Below are positions 1 through 9,248 of a stretch of 64,000 nucleotides of DNA, in pieces; position 1 is the first letter of the stretch; each line of letters begins with the position of its first letter. Position numbers and translations under genes: made by a program. The stretch spans positions 62,001 to 126,000 of the forward strand of contig NZ_JBDJKW010000002.1 of NCBI RefSeq assembly GCF_039673065.1. The letters run 5' to 3'. This DNA is from Allobosea sp039673065. GTDB lineage: Bacteria; Pseudomonadota; Alphaproteobacteria; Rhizobiales; Beijerinckiaceae. The notes below the pieces were generated by a model, which ran no database searches, was not told the origin of the DNA, and was given only the letters and a program-made list of their open reading frames with translations.

Positions 1-338
1 CCGCCCTGGTCCCAGTTCATCCGGCCCTCGATGGCGACGCTGGCGGCGCCGAGGCGGTCCTCCCAGTCCTTCAGTGCCTCGGCGGTGACCGCGAAGCCGA
101 TATGCTGCGGCCCGCTGCCGTCATGCGGCGGGATGGAGCCGCCGGGGGAGGCCTGCGTCTTCAGCGAGGCGCCGCGCTTGAACAGCAGCAGCACGCTGGC
201 GCCGCCGACGTCATAGGCACGCAGCGTCGGCGTCTCCAGCATCGCACTCAGCCCCAGCACGGTCTCGTAGAAGGTGGCGGCGCGGGCGAGGTCGTCCACG
301 TAGAGGGCGGTTTCGAGAATGCGGCCAAGTGTCGGCAT
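1..338 (-). CDS. VOC (glyoxalase/bleomycin-resistance fold) family protein, partial
   Basis: The reading frame is open from an ATG at 338 (minus strand) to the left edge, giving about 112 codons of the N-terminal part. The translation begins MPTLGRILETALYVDDLARA and contains GPQHIGFAV, the paired beta-strand pattern of vicinal-oxygen-chelate proteins, in which His and Glu residues bind a metal in dioxygenases and glyoxalases. The exact substrate cannot be told from this fragment. It lies head-to-head with frr, where pyrH is the usual neighbour in this order. The C-terminus lies outside the window. Confidence 0.8.
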   Translation of the reverse strand, partial: MPTLGRILETALYVDDLARAATFYETVLGLSAMLETPTLRAYDVGGASVLLLFKRGASLKTQASPGGSIPPHDGSGPQHIGFAVTAEALKDWEDRLGAASVAIEGRMNWDQG

Positions 339-572
339 GGGGGGCTCCAAGTCGAGGCTCCGGCTGGCAGCCGGGAGCGTGTCGTCGCAGTCCCTGCCTC
401 TGCGGAGCGGTAGAAGCAACCGGGCAGAGCGCCGCGGGGGGCGTTCGTTTTCCCTAACGGAATGACGTGCCACAGTATGGCACGAGCATGAAATCCTTGA
501 CCCTGCGCCGGGTGCTCGCCATGGTCGCGCGCATTTCCAGCCCGGCACCGGCCGGGTTTCGACAAGGTTTTG

Positions 573-1142
573 ATGACGATGGCCCAGACGACTTTCGACC
601 TCGCCGATCTGAACCGCCGCATGGACGGCGCAGTCCAGTCGTTCAGGAACGACCTGGCGTCGCTGCGCACCGGCCGCGCCTCGGCGAACGTGCTCGACCC
701 GATCCAGGTCGAGGCCTATGGCGCGCGCACGCCGCTCAACCAGCTCGCGACCGTCAGCGTCCCCGAGCCACGCCTGCTTTCGGTGCAGGTCTGGGACCGC
801 AGCATGGTCAACGCCGTCGAGAAGGCGATCCGCGAATCCGATCTCGGCCTCAACCCGCAGACCGAGGGGCAGGTGCTGCGCATCCGCATCCCCGAGCTGA
901 ACGAGCAGCGCCGCAAGGAGATGGTCAAGGTCGCGCATAAATACGCGGAGGAGGCCAAGGTCGCCGTCCGCCATGTGCGCCGTGACGGCATCGACCTGAT
1001 CAAGAAGCTCGAGAAGGACGGGCACATGCCCAAGGACGACGTCACCCGCACCTCCGAGCAGGTGCAGAAGGCGACCGACAAGCACGTCGCCGACATCGAC
1101 CAGGCGCTGGCCTCGAAGGAGAAGGAAATCCTGCAGGTCTGA
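573..1142 (+). CDS. frr: Ribosome recycling factor
   Basis: Cytoplasmic factor that splits post-termination ribosomes together with EF-G and IF3. The product is 189 aa, close to the usual 185. It contains SLRTGRAS near residue 31 and the conserved stretch RIRIPELNEQRRKEMVK, followed by the long C-terminal helices expected of the three-helix-bundle domain. Possible starts are TTG 570, ATG 573 and ATG 579. ATG 573 is preferred because an AAGG at 564-567 sits five bases upstream; ATG 579 (187 aa) remains possible. It is the first gene of the plus-strand envelope block, separated from uppS by two strong stem-loops. Confidence 0.96.
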   Translation: MTMAQTTFDLADLNRRMDGAVQSFRNDLASLRTGRASANVLDPIQVEAYGARTPLNQLATVSVPEPRLLSVQVWDRSMVNAVEKAIRESDLGLNPQTEGQVLRIRIPELNEQRRKEMVKVAHKYAEEAKVAVRHVRRDGIDLIKKLEKDGHMPKDDVTRTSEQVQKATDKHVADIDQALASKEKEILQV

Positions 1143-1150
1143 GCCCGCAG

Positions 1151-1172
1151 GCCCCGGTCCGCCGACCGGGGC
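1151..1172 (+). terminator. GC-rich stem-loop after frr
   Basis: A perfect 9-bp stem (1151-1159 with 1164-1172) closes a CGCC loop nine bases after the frr stop. No T-tract follows, so it may attenuate or protect the 3' end and need not be a full intrinsic terminator. Confidence 0.45.
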
Positions 1173-1181
1173 GACGAGACG

Positions 1182-1210
1182 GGTGCCGGCCGTCACCGAC
1201 CGCCGGCACC
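1182..1210 (+). promoter_or_regulatory. Second stem-loop in frr-uppS spacer
   Basis: A perfect 9-bp inverted repeat, GGTGCCGGC (1182-1190) and GCCGGCACC (1202-1210), separated by 11 bases. It follows the first hairpin closely in the 160-base frr-uppS spacer. The function is unknown; an mRNA processing or stability element upstream of uppS is possible. Confidence 0.35.
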
Positions 1211-1302
1211 AGCACTCCCGATCGCCAGCCGCGCCCGCCGGGCGCGCGACGGCCGGGCCGATACGGTCAACCGGCAGGGCACCCGCCCAAAGAGGCACCG
1301 GA

Positions 1303-2070
1303 ATGTCAGAGGGCGCGCGCCAGTCTTCGTCCGGTCCCGAAGCGGTTCCGGACCATGTCGCGATCATCATGGACGGCAATGGTCGCTGGGCGCAGATGCG
1401 CGGCCTGCCGCGGCAGGAGGGGCATCGCCGCGGGCTCGAGGCGCTGCGTCGCACGGTCCGCAACGCCGCCGATGCCGGCATCCGTTTCCTGACGCTCTAT
1501 TCCTTCTCGACCGAGAACTGGCGCCGCCCGCAGACCGAGGTCTCCTTCCTGCTCGGGCTGCTGCGCCGCTTCGTCGAGAAGGACCTGATCGAGTTGCACC
1601 AGGCGGGCGTGCGCGTCCGCATCATCGGCAACCGTGCCGATCTCGCCGCCGACCTGCGCGCGCTGATCGAGCGCGCCGAGGCGATGACCCAGGGCAATCC
1701 CGGTCTCACCCTGGTGATCGCCTTCAATTACGGCTCGCGCGACGAGATGGTCAGGGCGGCGCGGGCACTGGCCGAGGAGGTCGCTGCCGGACGCCTGTCG
1801 CCGTCGGCGATCACCGAGGAGGCGCTGTCGGCCAGGCTCGATACGGCCGACCTCCCGGACCCCGACCTCGTGATCCGCACATCCGGCGAGACGCGCGTCT
1901 CCAACTTCCTGCTCTGGCAGGCCGCCTATGCGGAGTTCGTCTTCACCCCCGTGCTCTGGCCGGATTTCGACCGCGAGGCGCTGGACGAGGCGATCGCGCA
2001 ATATCGCCGGCGCGAGCGGCGCTATGGCGGTATCGGCAGCGTGACCTCGCGGTCCGTGGGGGTCGCGTGA
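1303..2070 (+). CDS. uppS: Isoprenyl transferase (undecaprenyl diphosphate synthase)
   Basis: Condenses eight isopentenyl-PP units onto farnesyl-PP to make the C55 carrier for peptidoglycan and polysaccharide export. The product is 255 aa. Family motifs are clear: IIMDGNGRWA with catalytic Asp24, SFSTENWRRP, and RTSGETRVSNFLLWQ near the C-terminus. The start at 1303 is chosen because an AGAGG at 1291-1295 precedes it and family homology begins just after; the frame extends upstream to 1183 without recognisable homology. The stop overlaps the GTG start of cdsA by four bases (GTGA), suggesting translational coupling. Confidence 0.96.
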   Translation: MSEGARQSSSGPEAVPDHVAIIMDGNGRWAQMRGLPRQEGHRRGLEALRRTVRNAADAGIRFLTLYSFSTENWRRPQTEVSFLLGLLRRFVEKDLIELHQAGVRVRIIGNRADLAADLRALIERAEAMTQGNPGLTLVIAFNYGSRDEMVRAARALAEEVAAGRLSPSAITEEALSARLDTADLPDPDLVIRTSGETRVSNFLLWQAAYAEFVFTPVLWPDFDREALDEAIAQYRRRERRYGGIGSVTSRSVGVA

Positions 2071-2900
2071 ATGGCTCCGATCCGGGCGGCGTGAAGCCCG
2101 GCGCCTCCGAGCTGCGGCTGCGCGTCATCTCGGCGCTGGTTCTCGCGGCGGTCGTGCTGGCCGCGACGCTCTGGGGCGGCTGGCCCTTCCGCCTGCTCTG
2201 GATCCTGGTGGCGGGCCTCGTCGCCTATGAATGGCTGGCGATCGTCGGCAGCCGCCGGCCGGTCGCCGTCGCGGCCGGTGCCGGCGTGGTGCTGGCCGGC
2301 CTCCTGCTCGCCGCGCTGCCGGTCTCGGCCGCCGCGCTCGCCGGGGCGGGGGCGCTGGCCGCGCTCGCCGGGGCCGTGCTGACGCCGCGCCTGGAGAACC
2401 GGACGGGGCTGGAAGCCTGCGGCATCGCCTATGCGCTGGTCTTCGCGCTGGTCACGCCCGCGCTGCGCGAATTTCCGGGGATCGGCCTCGGTCTGGTGAT
2501 CTGGACCTTCGCGGTCGTCTGGTTCACCGATATCGCCGCCTATTTCACCGGGCGCGCGCTGGGCGGGCCGAAGCTGATGCCGCGCGTCAGCCCGAAGAAG
2601 ACCTGGTCCGGCGCGCTCGGCGGCACCGCGGCCGGCATGGCGGGCGGCGCGGCGGTCTGGGCGCTGTTCCCGGCGCCGGGCTGGTCGACCGCGGTGACCG
2701 TGCTGGCGGTCTCCTGTCTCGCCTCGGTGGCGAGCCAGGCCGGAGACCTGTTCGAATCCGCGATCAAGCGCCGCTTCGGCACCAAGGATTCCAGCCGGCT
2801 GATCCCCGGCCATGGCGGCTTCCTCGACCGTCTCGACGGCTACTGGGCGGTGCTGGTTCTGTGCGGGCTGCTGCTCTATCTCGCGCAGCTGGATCTCTGA
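2067..2900 (+). CDS. cdsA: Phosphatidate cytidylyltransferase
   Basis: Integral inner-membrane enzyme making CDP-diacylglycerol from phosphatidate and CTP, the precursor of all phospholipids. The product is 277 aa with multiple hydrophobic segments from about residue 15 onward. The C-terminal CdsA signature is present: SPKKTWSGALGG, then GDLFESAIKRRFGTKDSS and LIPGHGGFLDRLDGYW with its acidic metal-binding residues. The GTG start at 2067 overlaps the uppS stop. It is followed four bases later by dxr, so the trio is very likely cotranscribed. Confidence 0.95.
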   Translation: MNGSDPGGVKPGASELRLRVISALVLAAVVLAATLWGGWPFRLLWILVAGLVAYEWLAIVGSRRPVAVAAGAGVVLAGLLLAALPVSAAALAGAGALAALAGAVLTPRLENRTGLEACGIAYALVFALVTPALREFPGIGLGLVIWTFAVVWFTDIAAYFTGRALGGPKLMPRVSPKKTWSGALGGTAAGMAGGAAVWALFPAPGWSTAVTVLAVSCLASVASQAGDLFESAIKRRFGTKDSSRLIPGHGGFLDRLDGYWAVLVLCGLLLYLAQLDL

Positions 2901-2904
2901 GCGC

Positions 2905-4080
2905 ATGCATCGCACCGTCACCCTCCTGGGAGCGACCGGCTCCATCGGTCGCTCGACCCGTGCGGTCATCGCCGAGAACCCGGAGAGGCTTTCGGTCGCC
3001 GCCGTGGTCGCCGGGCGCGACGTCGCCGGGCTGGCGCGGATCGCCCGCGAGACCGGCGCGCGCTTCGCGGCCCTGGCCGATGCGGGGCAGGGGGCCGCGC
3101 TGCGCGAGGCACTGGCCGGCAGCGGCATCGCCAGCGGCGCCGGCCGCGAGGCGGTGCTGGCGGCGGTGGCGCTGGAGAGCGACATCGTGGTCAGCGCGAT
3201 CTCCGGAGCCGCCGGGCTGGAGGCGACCTTCGCGGCGCTGACGCCGGGCCGCATCGTGGCGCTCGCCAACAAGGAGAGCCTTGTCTGCGCCGGGGCGGCC
3301 GTGATGGCACGCGCGGCTGCGGTCGGCGCCCGCATCCTGCCGCTCGATTCCGAGCACAACGCCCTGCACCAGGCGCTCGGCCGCGAGCCGATCGCGGCGG
3401 TCGCGCGCATGACGCTGACCGCCTCGGGCGGGCCGTTCCGAACCTGGACGGCGGAGCAGATCGCTGCCGCCACGCCGGAGCAGGCGCTAACCCATCCCAA
3501 TTACGCGATGGGCGCCAAGATCACCGTCGATTCCGCCGGGCTGATGAACAAGGGTCTCGAGCTGATCGAGGCGCGCTTCCTGTTCGGCCTGCCGGCGCAG
3601 CGGCTCGACGTGCTGGTCCATCCGCAGCAGATCGTCCACGGCCTCGTCACCTTCCGCGACGGCTCGGTCAGCGCCGGGCTTTCGGTGCCCGACATGCGCG
3701 TCGCCGCCGCCCATTGCCTCGGGGTCGACGTGCGGCTCGACGCGCCCTCCGACCGATTCCTCGATCTCGCCGGCGGCGCGCCGCTGGCGTTCGAGCGGCC
3801 GGACCTCGTGCGCTTCCCGGCGCTGCGCCTCGCCATGGCGGCGCTCGCGGCCGACGGGAGGGCTGCCGCGGTGCTGAACGCCGCCAACGAGGTCGCGGTC
3901 GAGGCCTTCCTGGCGCGGCGCATCCCGTTCCCGGCGATTGCGGCGCTGGTCGAGCAGGTCTGCACGTCGGCCGGCAGCGGGGCCGCGCCCGCCGACGTGG
4001 CCGAGGCGCTCGCGATCGATTCCGAGACGCGATATCGCAGCCGCGAACTCTTGTCGGACGGCCGCTTCGCTGCCACCTAG
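2905..4080 (+). CDS. dxr: 1-deoxy-D-xylulose-5-phosphate reductoisomerase
   Basis: Second step of the methylerythritol phosphate pathway: NADPH-dependent rearrangement and reduction of DXP to MEP, the target of fosmidomycin. The product is 391 aa, a normal length. The NADPH-binding GATGSIG motif is at residues 9-15. The metal-binding LDSEHNA has Asp148 and Glu150, and ASGGPFR and NKGLELIEARFLF follow in order. The start at 2905 is set by the homology beginning MHRTVTLLG; a longer frame from 2812 overlaps cdsA and has no homology. It supplies isoprenoid precursors used by the adjacent uppS. Confidence 0.96.
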   Translation: MHRTVTLLGATGSIGRSTRAVIAENPERLSVAAVVAGRDVAGLARIARETGARFAALADAGQGAALREALAGSGIASGAGREAVLAAVALESDIVVSAISGAAGLEATFAALTPGRIVALANKESLVCAGAAVMARAAAVGARILPLDSEHNALHQALGREPIAAVARMTLTASGGPFRTWTAEQIAAATPEQALTHPNYAMGAKITVDSAGLMNKGLELIEARFLFGLPAQRLDVLVHPQQIVHGLVTFRDGSVSAGLSVPDMRVAAAHCLGVDVRLDAPSDRFLDLAGGAPLAFERPDLVRFPALRLAMAALAADGRAAAVLNAANEVAVEAFLARRIPFPAIAALVEQVCTSAGSGAAPADVAEALAIDSETRYRSRELLSDGRFAAT

Positions 4081-4102
4081 GGGCGGGGCGCGGGAGAGTA
4101 CC

Positions 4103-5251
4103 ATGGATATCATCGGGTCGGTCTGGCACGCGGGGGGCTCCCTGCTCGGCTATCTCGTGCCGTTCCTGTTCGTCCTGACCATCGTGGTCTTCGTGCACGA
4201 GCTCGGGCATTTCCTCGTCGGCCGCTGGTGCGGTGTCGACGTCACCACCTTCTCGATCGGCTTCGGCCGCGAACTGTTCGGCTTCACCGACCGGCACGGC
4301 ACGCGCTGGCGCTTCGCGCTGATTCCGCTCGGCGGCTATGTGAAGTTCTCCGGCGATGCCGACGCGTCCAGCGCCACCGATCACGAGTCGATGGCCGGGA
4401 TGACGCGCGAACAGCGCGAGCGCAGCTTCCCGGCGCAGTCGGTGGCCGAGCGCTCCGCCATCGTCGCCGCCGGCCCGATCGCGAATTTCCTGCTGGCGAT
4501 CGCGATCTTCGCCGGCACGGCCTTCATCTTCGGCAAGCCGGTGCTGGCGCCGCGCGTCGACCAGGTCGTCGCGACCGGTGCCGCCGCCCGGGCCGGCCTG
4601 CAGGCGGGCGATCTCATCCTGCAGATCGACGGCCGCCCGGTAGCGAGCTTCGGCGACATGCAGCGCATCATCTCGGTGCGTCCGGAGGAGCCGCTCGCCG
4701 TCACCTTCGAGCGCGGCGGCGAGACCCGGCAGGTCACGGTGACGCCGGATCTCGTCGAGACCGCCACCGCGCTGGGCAAGCAGCGCCTCGGCATCATCGG
4801 CGTGCAGGCCTCGAGCCGGCCGCAGGACTGGTCGACCCAGCATTACGGCGTGGTCGGCTCGCTGAAGCTCGGCGTCTCGGAGACCTGGTTCGTGGTCGAG
4901 CGGACCTACGACTACATCGCCAAGCTGGTGCGGGGTAAGGAATCGACCGACCAGCTCTCGGGCCCGATCCGCATCGCGCAGGTATCCGGCGTCGTCGCCT
5001 CGAATGGCGGGCTGCTGGCGCTGATCAACCTCGCGGCGATTCTCTCGGTCTCGATTGGCCTGATGAACCTGCTGCCGGTGCCGATGCTCGATGGCGGGCA
5101 TCTGATGTTCTACGCCGTCGAGGCCGTGCGCGGGAAACCGCTGAGCGAGCGGGCGCAGGAGCTGGGGTTCCGGATGGGACTCGGACTCGTGCTCATGCTG
5201 ATGCTGTTCGTAACCTGGAACGACATCGTCCACGTCAGATCGCTGCTCTGA
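4103..5251 (+). CDS. rseP: Site-2 protease RseP
   Basis: Inner-membrane zinc metalloprotease that cleaves anti-sigma factors and remnant signal peptides within the membrane. The product is 382 aa. The HELGH zinc motif (His32, Glu33, His36) lies in the first hydrophobic segment. A single recognisable PDZ domain spans roughly residues 150-230 (GAAARAGLQAGDLILQIDG). The NLLPVPMLDGGH motif near residue 325 supplies the third zinc ligand Asp and is followed by the last membrane segments. It lies 22 bases after dxr and upstream of bamA, the usual order in alphaproteobacteria. Confidence 0.95.
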   Translation: MDIIGSVWHAGGSLLGYLVPFLFVLTIVVFVHELGHFLVGRWCGVDVTTFSIGFGRELFGFTDRHGTRWRFALIPLGGYVKFSGDADASSATDHESMAGMTREQRERSFPAQSVAERSAIVAAGPIANFLLAIAIFAGTAFIFGKPVLAPRVDQVVATGAAARAGLQAGDLILQIDGRPVASFGDMQRIISVRPEEPLAVTFERGGETRQVTVTPDLVETATALGKQRLGIIGVQASSRPQDWSTQHYGVVGSLKLGVSETWFVVERTYDYIAKLVRGKESTDQLSGPIRIAQVSGVVASNGGLLALINLAAILSVSIGLMNLLPVPMLDGGHLMFYAVEAVRGKPLSERAQELGFRMGLGLVLMLMLFVTWNDIVHVRSLL

Positions 5252-5509
5252 GGGCCCGGAAGCCCGTAGCCGGCGCCGGAGAATTGTGGCGATTTCTTGC
5301 CGCTAAACCGTTGTCCGAAGACGTTTTTCGTGGCCGGCGCGTGACCTAACAGCCACGTCCCTCGTAAAAACTCTTTGTTAACGACAATGCAGGTTTGCGT
5401 CCCGCGGGAAACTTTGTAGAAGCGTTTGGTCTCTCAATGTCGCCGAGCCTGCGCGTCTGTGCGGGCCCCCTCACGGGGTGGCGACCTAAGAAATGGAATA
5501 GGCGACCCG
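5252..5509 (+). promoter_or_regulatory. rseP-bamA intergenic region, less GC-rich than its surroundings
   Basis: A 258-base spacer. The middle part (about 5281-5440) is visibly richer in A and T than the flanking genes and contains several TTG-type hexamers, so a separate bamA promoter is plausible. I could not assign a -35/-10 pair with confidence. Confidence 0.3.
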
Positions 5510-8041
5510 ATGACGTCGACGCTTCAGAGCCGAGCCTCGCGAAACCGGCTCTCTCGATCGATCGGACTTTCGGCATTCGTGCTGGCGGTAAGCGGTGGTG
5601 TTGCGTTCGCGCAGGCCGTCGTGGTCCAGGGCAACCGCCGGGTCGATTCCGAGACGATCCGCACCTATGCGGGGCAGGCGGGCAGCCCTGCCGAGATCCG
5701 TCAGGCGCTTCTCTCGACCGGGCTGTTCAGCAGCGTCCAGGTCGCGCGCCGCGGTTCGCAGACGGTCGTGACCGTCCGCGAGAACGACAACATCAATCGC
5801 GTGGCCTTCGAGGGCAATCGCCGCCTGAAGAGCGACGTGCTGCTCGGCCAGGTCCAGTCGAAGGCCGGCGGTCCGCTGAGCCAGTCGCTGATCGACGCAG
5901 ACGTCGAGCGCCTCAAGGACGTGTATCGTCGCGCCGGCTATGGCAGCGCCACCGTATCCGGCCGCATCCAGCCGCTGCCGAACGGCCGCTCCGACGTGGT
6001 GTTCACGGTCGCCGAAGCCGGCAAGACCGGCATCAAGTCGATCAATTTCCACGGCAATCAGGTCTATTCGGCCTATCGCCTGCGGAACCTGATGAACTCG
6101 ACCGAGTCGAACTTCCTCAGCTTCCTGAAGACCTCGGACGTCTATGATCCGGACCGCATCTCGGCCGATCTCGACCTGATCCGCCGCTACTATCTGAAGA
6201 ACGGCTATGCCGACTTCCGCGTGGTCGCGAGCGATGCCCGCTTCGACGACGCCCAGGGCGGCTGGATCATCGACATCTCGGTCGACGAAGGCCCGCAGTA
6301 CCGCGTCGGCAGCGTCGCGGTCGATTCCCAGCTGCGCGACGTCGACGCCGCCTCGCTCGAAGGCCTGGTCGCGACCTCCCGTGGCGACACCTACAATGCC
6401 GAGGCCGTCGAGCGCTCGCTGGTCACGCTGACCACCGAGGTGGCGCGCCGTGGCTACGCCTTCGCCCAGGTCCGTCCGCGCGGCGACCGCGATGCCGCCG
6501 GCAACCTGATCGGCATCACCTATGTCGTCGACGAGGGCCCGCGGGTCTATGTCGAGCGCATCAACGTGCGCGGCAACACCCGGACCCGCGACTACGTCGT
6601 CCGCCGCGAGCTCGATCTCGGCGAGGGTGACGCCTACAACAAGGTGTTCGTCGACCGCGCCGAGCGTCGCCTGAACAATCTCGGCTTCTTCAACAAGGTC
6701 CGCATCACCAACGAGCCGGGCAGCGCGCCCGACCGGGTGATCGTCAACATCGACGTCGAGGACAAGGCCACCGGTTCGTTCTCGATCGCCGGCGGCTACT
6801 CGACCTCGGACGGCGTGATCGGCGAGGTCTCGCTCTCGGAGTCGAACTTCCTCGGCCGCGGCCAGTTCGTCCGCATCGCCGGCACGATGGGTCAGCGCAC
6901 CCAGGGCATCGATTTCTCGTTCACCGAGCCCTACTTCCTCGGCCGGCGCATCGCGGCGGGTATCGACCTGTTCTCGAAGTTCAACGACAACCGGAACATC
7001 GGCTATTTCGAGAGCCGCGTGACCGGTGGCCAGGTGCGCTTCAGCTTCCCGATCACGGAAGAGTTCTCGATCACGCCGCGCTATTCGATCTACTCGACCG
7101 AGATCAAGATCCCGAACACCGCCGCGCATCCCTATAACGACTGCTCGATCGCGATTCCGGGCATCACGCCTGGCGCGGCGGGCTCGATCGCTGCGGATCG
7201 CAACTTCAACTGCCTCACCAATGGCGAGGCGACGGTGGCGGTGAAGGAAGCGGTCGGCACGACGCTGACCTCGCTGGTCGGCATCAACCTCAACTACAAC
7301 TCGCTCGACAACTACCAGAACCCGCGCAACGGCTTCACCGCCGAGATCAAGCCGGAGTTCGCCGGTGTCGGCGGCGACTCGAAGTTCCTGCGCATCGCGG
7401 CGGACGCCCGCTATTATCGCGAATTCCTCGAGGACTTCGTCGGTATCGCCCGCGTCCAGGGTGGTCACGTCCAGGCCACCAGCGGCGATCTGCGCATGAT
7501 CGACCACTACTTCCTCGGGCCGAGCCTGGTTCGCGGCTTCGCGCCGTCGGGCATCGGTCCGCGTGACGTGCTCAACGACCCGACCGGTAACGCGCTCGGC
7601 GGTACCACCTATTTCGGTGCCTCGCTCGAAGTGCAGTTCCCGATCTTCGGTCTGCCGCGCGATCTCGGCCTGAAGGGCGCGATCTTCGCGGACGCCGGTA
7701 CGCTGTTCAACTATGACGGCGGCTCGAAGGCGGTGACCAATGCCGGCTTCGGCAGCTGCCCGACCGGTTCGGCGCCGCGCCAGTTCGGCGTGACCATTGT
7801 CGGCGGCTACCAGAGCAACGTCGCCTGCGTGCGCGACAAGAACGTCATCCGCTCCTCGATCGGCGCCAGCCTGCTCTGGCAGTCGCCGCTCGGCCCGATC
7901 CGCTTCGACTACGCCTATGCGCTGTCGAAGGATGACGGCCAGTGGGGCACGGCGATCCTGCCGAACGGCGACCGGATCACCGGCAAGTTCGGCGGCGACC
8001 GGACGCAGGCCTTCCGCTTCTCGGGCGGCACGCGCTTCTGA
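5510..8041 (+). CDS. bamA: Outer membrane protein assembly factor BamA
   Basis: Omp85 beta-barrel insertase of the BAM complex. The product is 843 aa. A Sec signal peptide (SRSIGLSAFVLAVSGGVAFAQA) is cleaved around residues 34-36. Five POTRA repeats follow to about residue 425, then the 16-strand barrel with the LVRGF motif of the L6 loop near residue 680. The protein ends in a phenylalanine (FSGGTRF), the beta-signal for outer-membrane insertion. ATG 5510 is chosen because the signal peptide follows it directly; an upstream TTG at 5426 would add a non-homologous extension. It is placed between rseP and the lipid A genes, as in relatives. Confidence 0.97.
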   Translation: MTSTLQSRASRNRLSRSIGLSAFVLAVSGGVAFAQAVVVQGNRRVDSETIRTYAGQAGSPAEIRQALLSTGLFSSVQVARRGSQTVVTVRENDNINRVAFEGNRRLKSDVLLGQVQSKAGGPLSQSLIDADVERLKDVYRRAGYGSATVSGRIQPLPNGRSDVVFTVAEAGKTGIKSINFHGNQVYSAYRLRNLMNSTESNFLSFLKTSDVYDPDRISADLDLIRRYYLKNGYADFRVVASDARFDDAQGGWIIDISVDEGPQYRVGSVAVDSQLRDVDAASLEGLVATSRGDTYNAEAVERSLVTLTTEVARRGYAFAQVRPRGDRDAAGNLIGITYVVDEGPRVYVERINVRGNTRTRDYVVRRELDLGEGDAYNKVFVDRAERRLNNLGFFNKVRITNEPGSAPDRVIVNIDVEDKATGSFSIAGGYSTSDGVIGEVSLSESNFLGRGQFVRIAGTMGQRTQGIDFSFTEPYFLGRRIAAGIDLFSKFNDNRNIGYFESRVTGGQVRFSFPITEEFSITPRYSIYSTEIKIPNTAAHPYNDCSIAIPGITPGAAGSIAADRNFNCLTNGEATVAVKEAVGTTLTSLVGINLNYNSLDNYQNPRNGFTAEIKPEFAGVGGDSKFLRIAADARYYREFLEDFVGIARVQGGHVQATSGDLRMIDHYFLGPSLVRGFAPSGIGPRDVLNDPTGNALGGTTYFGASLEVQFPIFGLPRDLGLKGAIFADAGTLFNYDGGSKAVTNAGFGSCPTGSAPRQFGVTIVGGYQSNVACVRDKNVIRSSIGASLLWQSPLGPIRFDYAYALSKDDGQWGTAILPNGDRITGKFGGDRTQAFRFSGGTRF

Positions 8042-8080
8042 CGCGGCAGGGCGAGCAATCGCCCTGCAACGGACCTTCTC

Positions 8081-9142
8081 ATGGCAGAATCCAGTTTCTT
8101 TCCTGTCGCGGCCTCGTTGTCCTTCAACGAGGTCGCTTCGCTATGCGGCCTGACCCTTCCCGAGGGCGCCGATCCGGCGCGGCGGGTCGAGGCGGTCGCG
8201 CCGCTCGAGACGGCCGGGCCCGCCGACGCGGCCTATATGGACAACCCGAAATATGTCGCGGCGCTGGCTGCGACCAAGGCCGGGCTGTGCTTCGTCTCGT
8301 CGCGCTTCGCCGACCGCGTGCCGGCCGGCACCGTGGCGCTGGTCACGCCGGGCCCGTATCACGCCTTCGCCAAGCTGCTCGCGACCTTCCATCCCGAGGC
8401 GTTGCGTCCGCAGTCGGTGTTCGGCGCGACCGGCGTGGCGCCGGGCGCCTTCGTGCACGCCACGGCGCGCCTCGAGGCCGACGTCACGGTCGATCCGGGT
8501 GCGGTGATCGGGCCGGGCGCCGAGATCGGCTCCGGCAGCGTCATCGGCGCGCATGCTGTCATCGGCCCGCAGGTCCGCATCGGCCGCAACTGCTCGATCG
8601 GCGCTGGCGCGACGCTGCAATGCAGCTTCGTCGGCAATCGGGTGATCATCCACCCGGGCGCGCGCATCGGCCAGGACGGCTTCGGCTTCGCCATGAGCCC
8701 CAAGGGCCATATGAAGGTGCCGCAGGTCGGCCGCGTCATCATTCAGGACGATGTCGAGATCGGCGCCAACACGACCATCGACCGCGGCGCCAGCCGCGAC
8801 ACGGTGATCGGCGAGGGCAGCAAGATCGATAATCTCGTGCAGATCGGCCACAACTGCGTGGTCGGCCGGCATTGCGTGATCTGTGCCCAGGTCGGCATGG
8901 CAGGCTCCAGCACGCTCGAGGATTTCGCCGTGCTCGGCGGGCAGGTCGGCCTCGCGGGGCACCTGACCATCGGCATGGGCGCGCAGATCGCCGCGCAGAG
9001 CGGCGTCGCCGGCGACGTGCCGCGCGGCGCGCGCTATGGCGGCTATCCGGCGCAGCCGGCGCTCAGCTGGGCGCGCGAGGCGGCGCTGCTCAAGCAGCTC
9101 GTCAGCAAGCGCGGCAAGCCCGAGGGCGGCGAAAAGGCTTGA
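8081..9142 (+). CDS. lpxD: UDP-3-O-(3-hydroxyacyl)glucosamine N-acyltransferase
   Basis: Third step of lipid A synthesis: transfers a 3-hydroxyacyl chain from ACP to the 2-amino group of the UDP-glucosamine derivative. The product is 353 aa. An N-terminal uridine-binding domain covers residues 1-110. It is followed by hexapeptide repeats of a left-handed beta-helix (for example VIGPGAEIGSGSVIGAHAVI). Catalytic His257 lies in QIGHNCVVGRH. It follows bamA by 39 bases and precedes fabZ and lpxA, so it is probably part of one transcript. Confidence 0.96.
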   Translation: MAESSFFPVAASLSFNEVASLCGLTLPEGADPARRVEAVAPLETAGPADAAYMDNPKYVAALAATKAGLCFVSSRFADRVPAGTVALVTPGPYHAFAKLLATFHPEALRPQSVFGATGVAPGAFVHATARLEADVTVDPGAVIGPGAEIGSGSVIGAHAVIGPQVRIGRNCSIGAGATLQCSFVGNRVIIHPGARIGQDGFGFAMSPKGHMKVPQVGRVIIQDDVEIGANTTIDRGASRDTVIGEGSKIDNLVQIGHNCVVGRHCVICAQVGMAGSSTLEDFAVLGGQVGLAGHLTIGMGAQIAAQSGVAGDVPRGARYGGYPAQPALSWAREAALLKQLVSKRGKPEGGEKA

Positions 9143-9248
9143 TCTCGGCGCCGCTTCCGGCACATCAGCGGCAGGGAACCGGTGAGCGGACGGCACGCCC
9201 GAGAGGTGGCTCCGCTGCGCCGGGCAGGGGTATGGGAGAGTTGGGACG

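Noticed and set aside
2022..3500. Long minus-strand open frame (492 codons) opposite cdsA and dxr
   Set aside because: It is an antisense shadow of high-G+C genes with clear homology on the plus strand. The translation is Arg/Ala-rich with no recognisable family.
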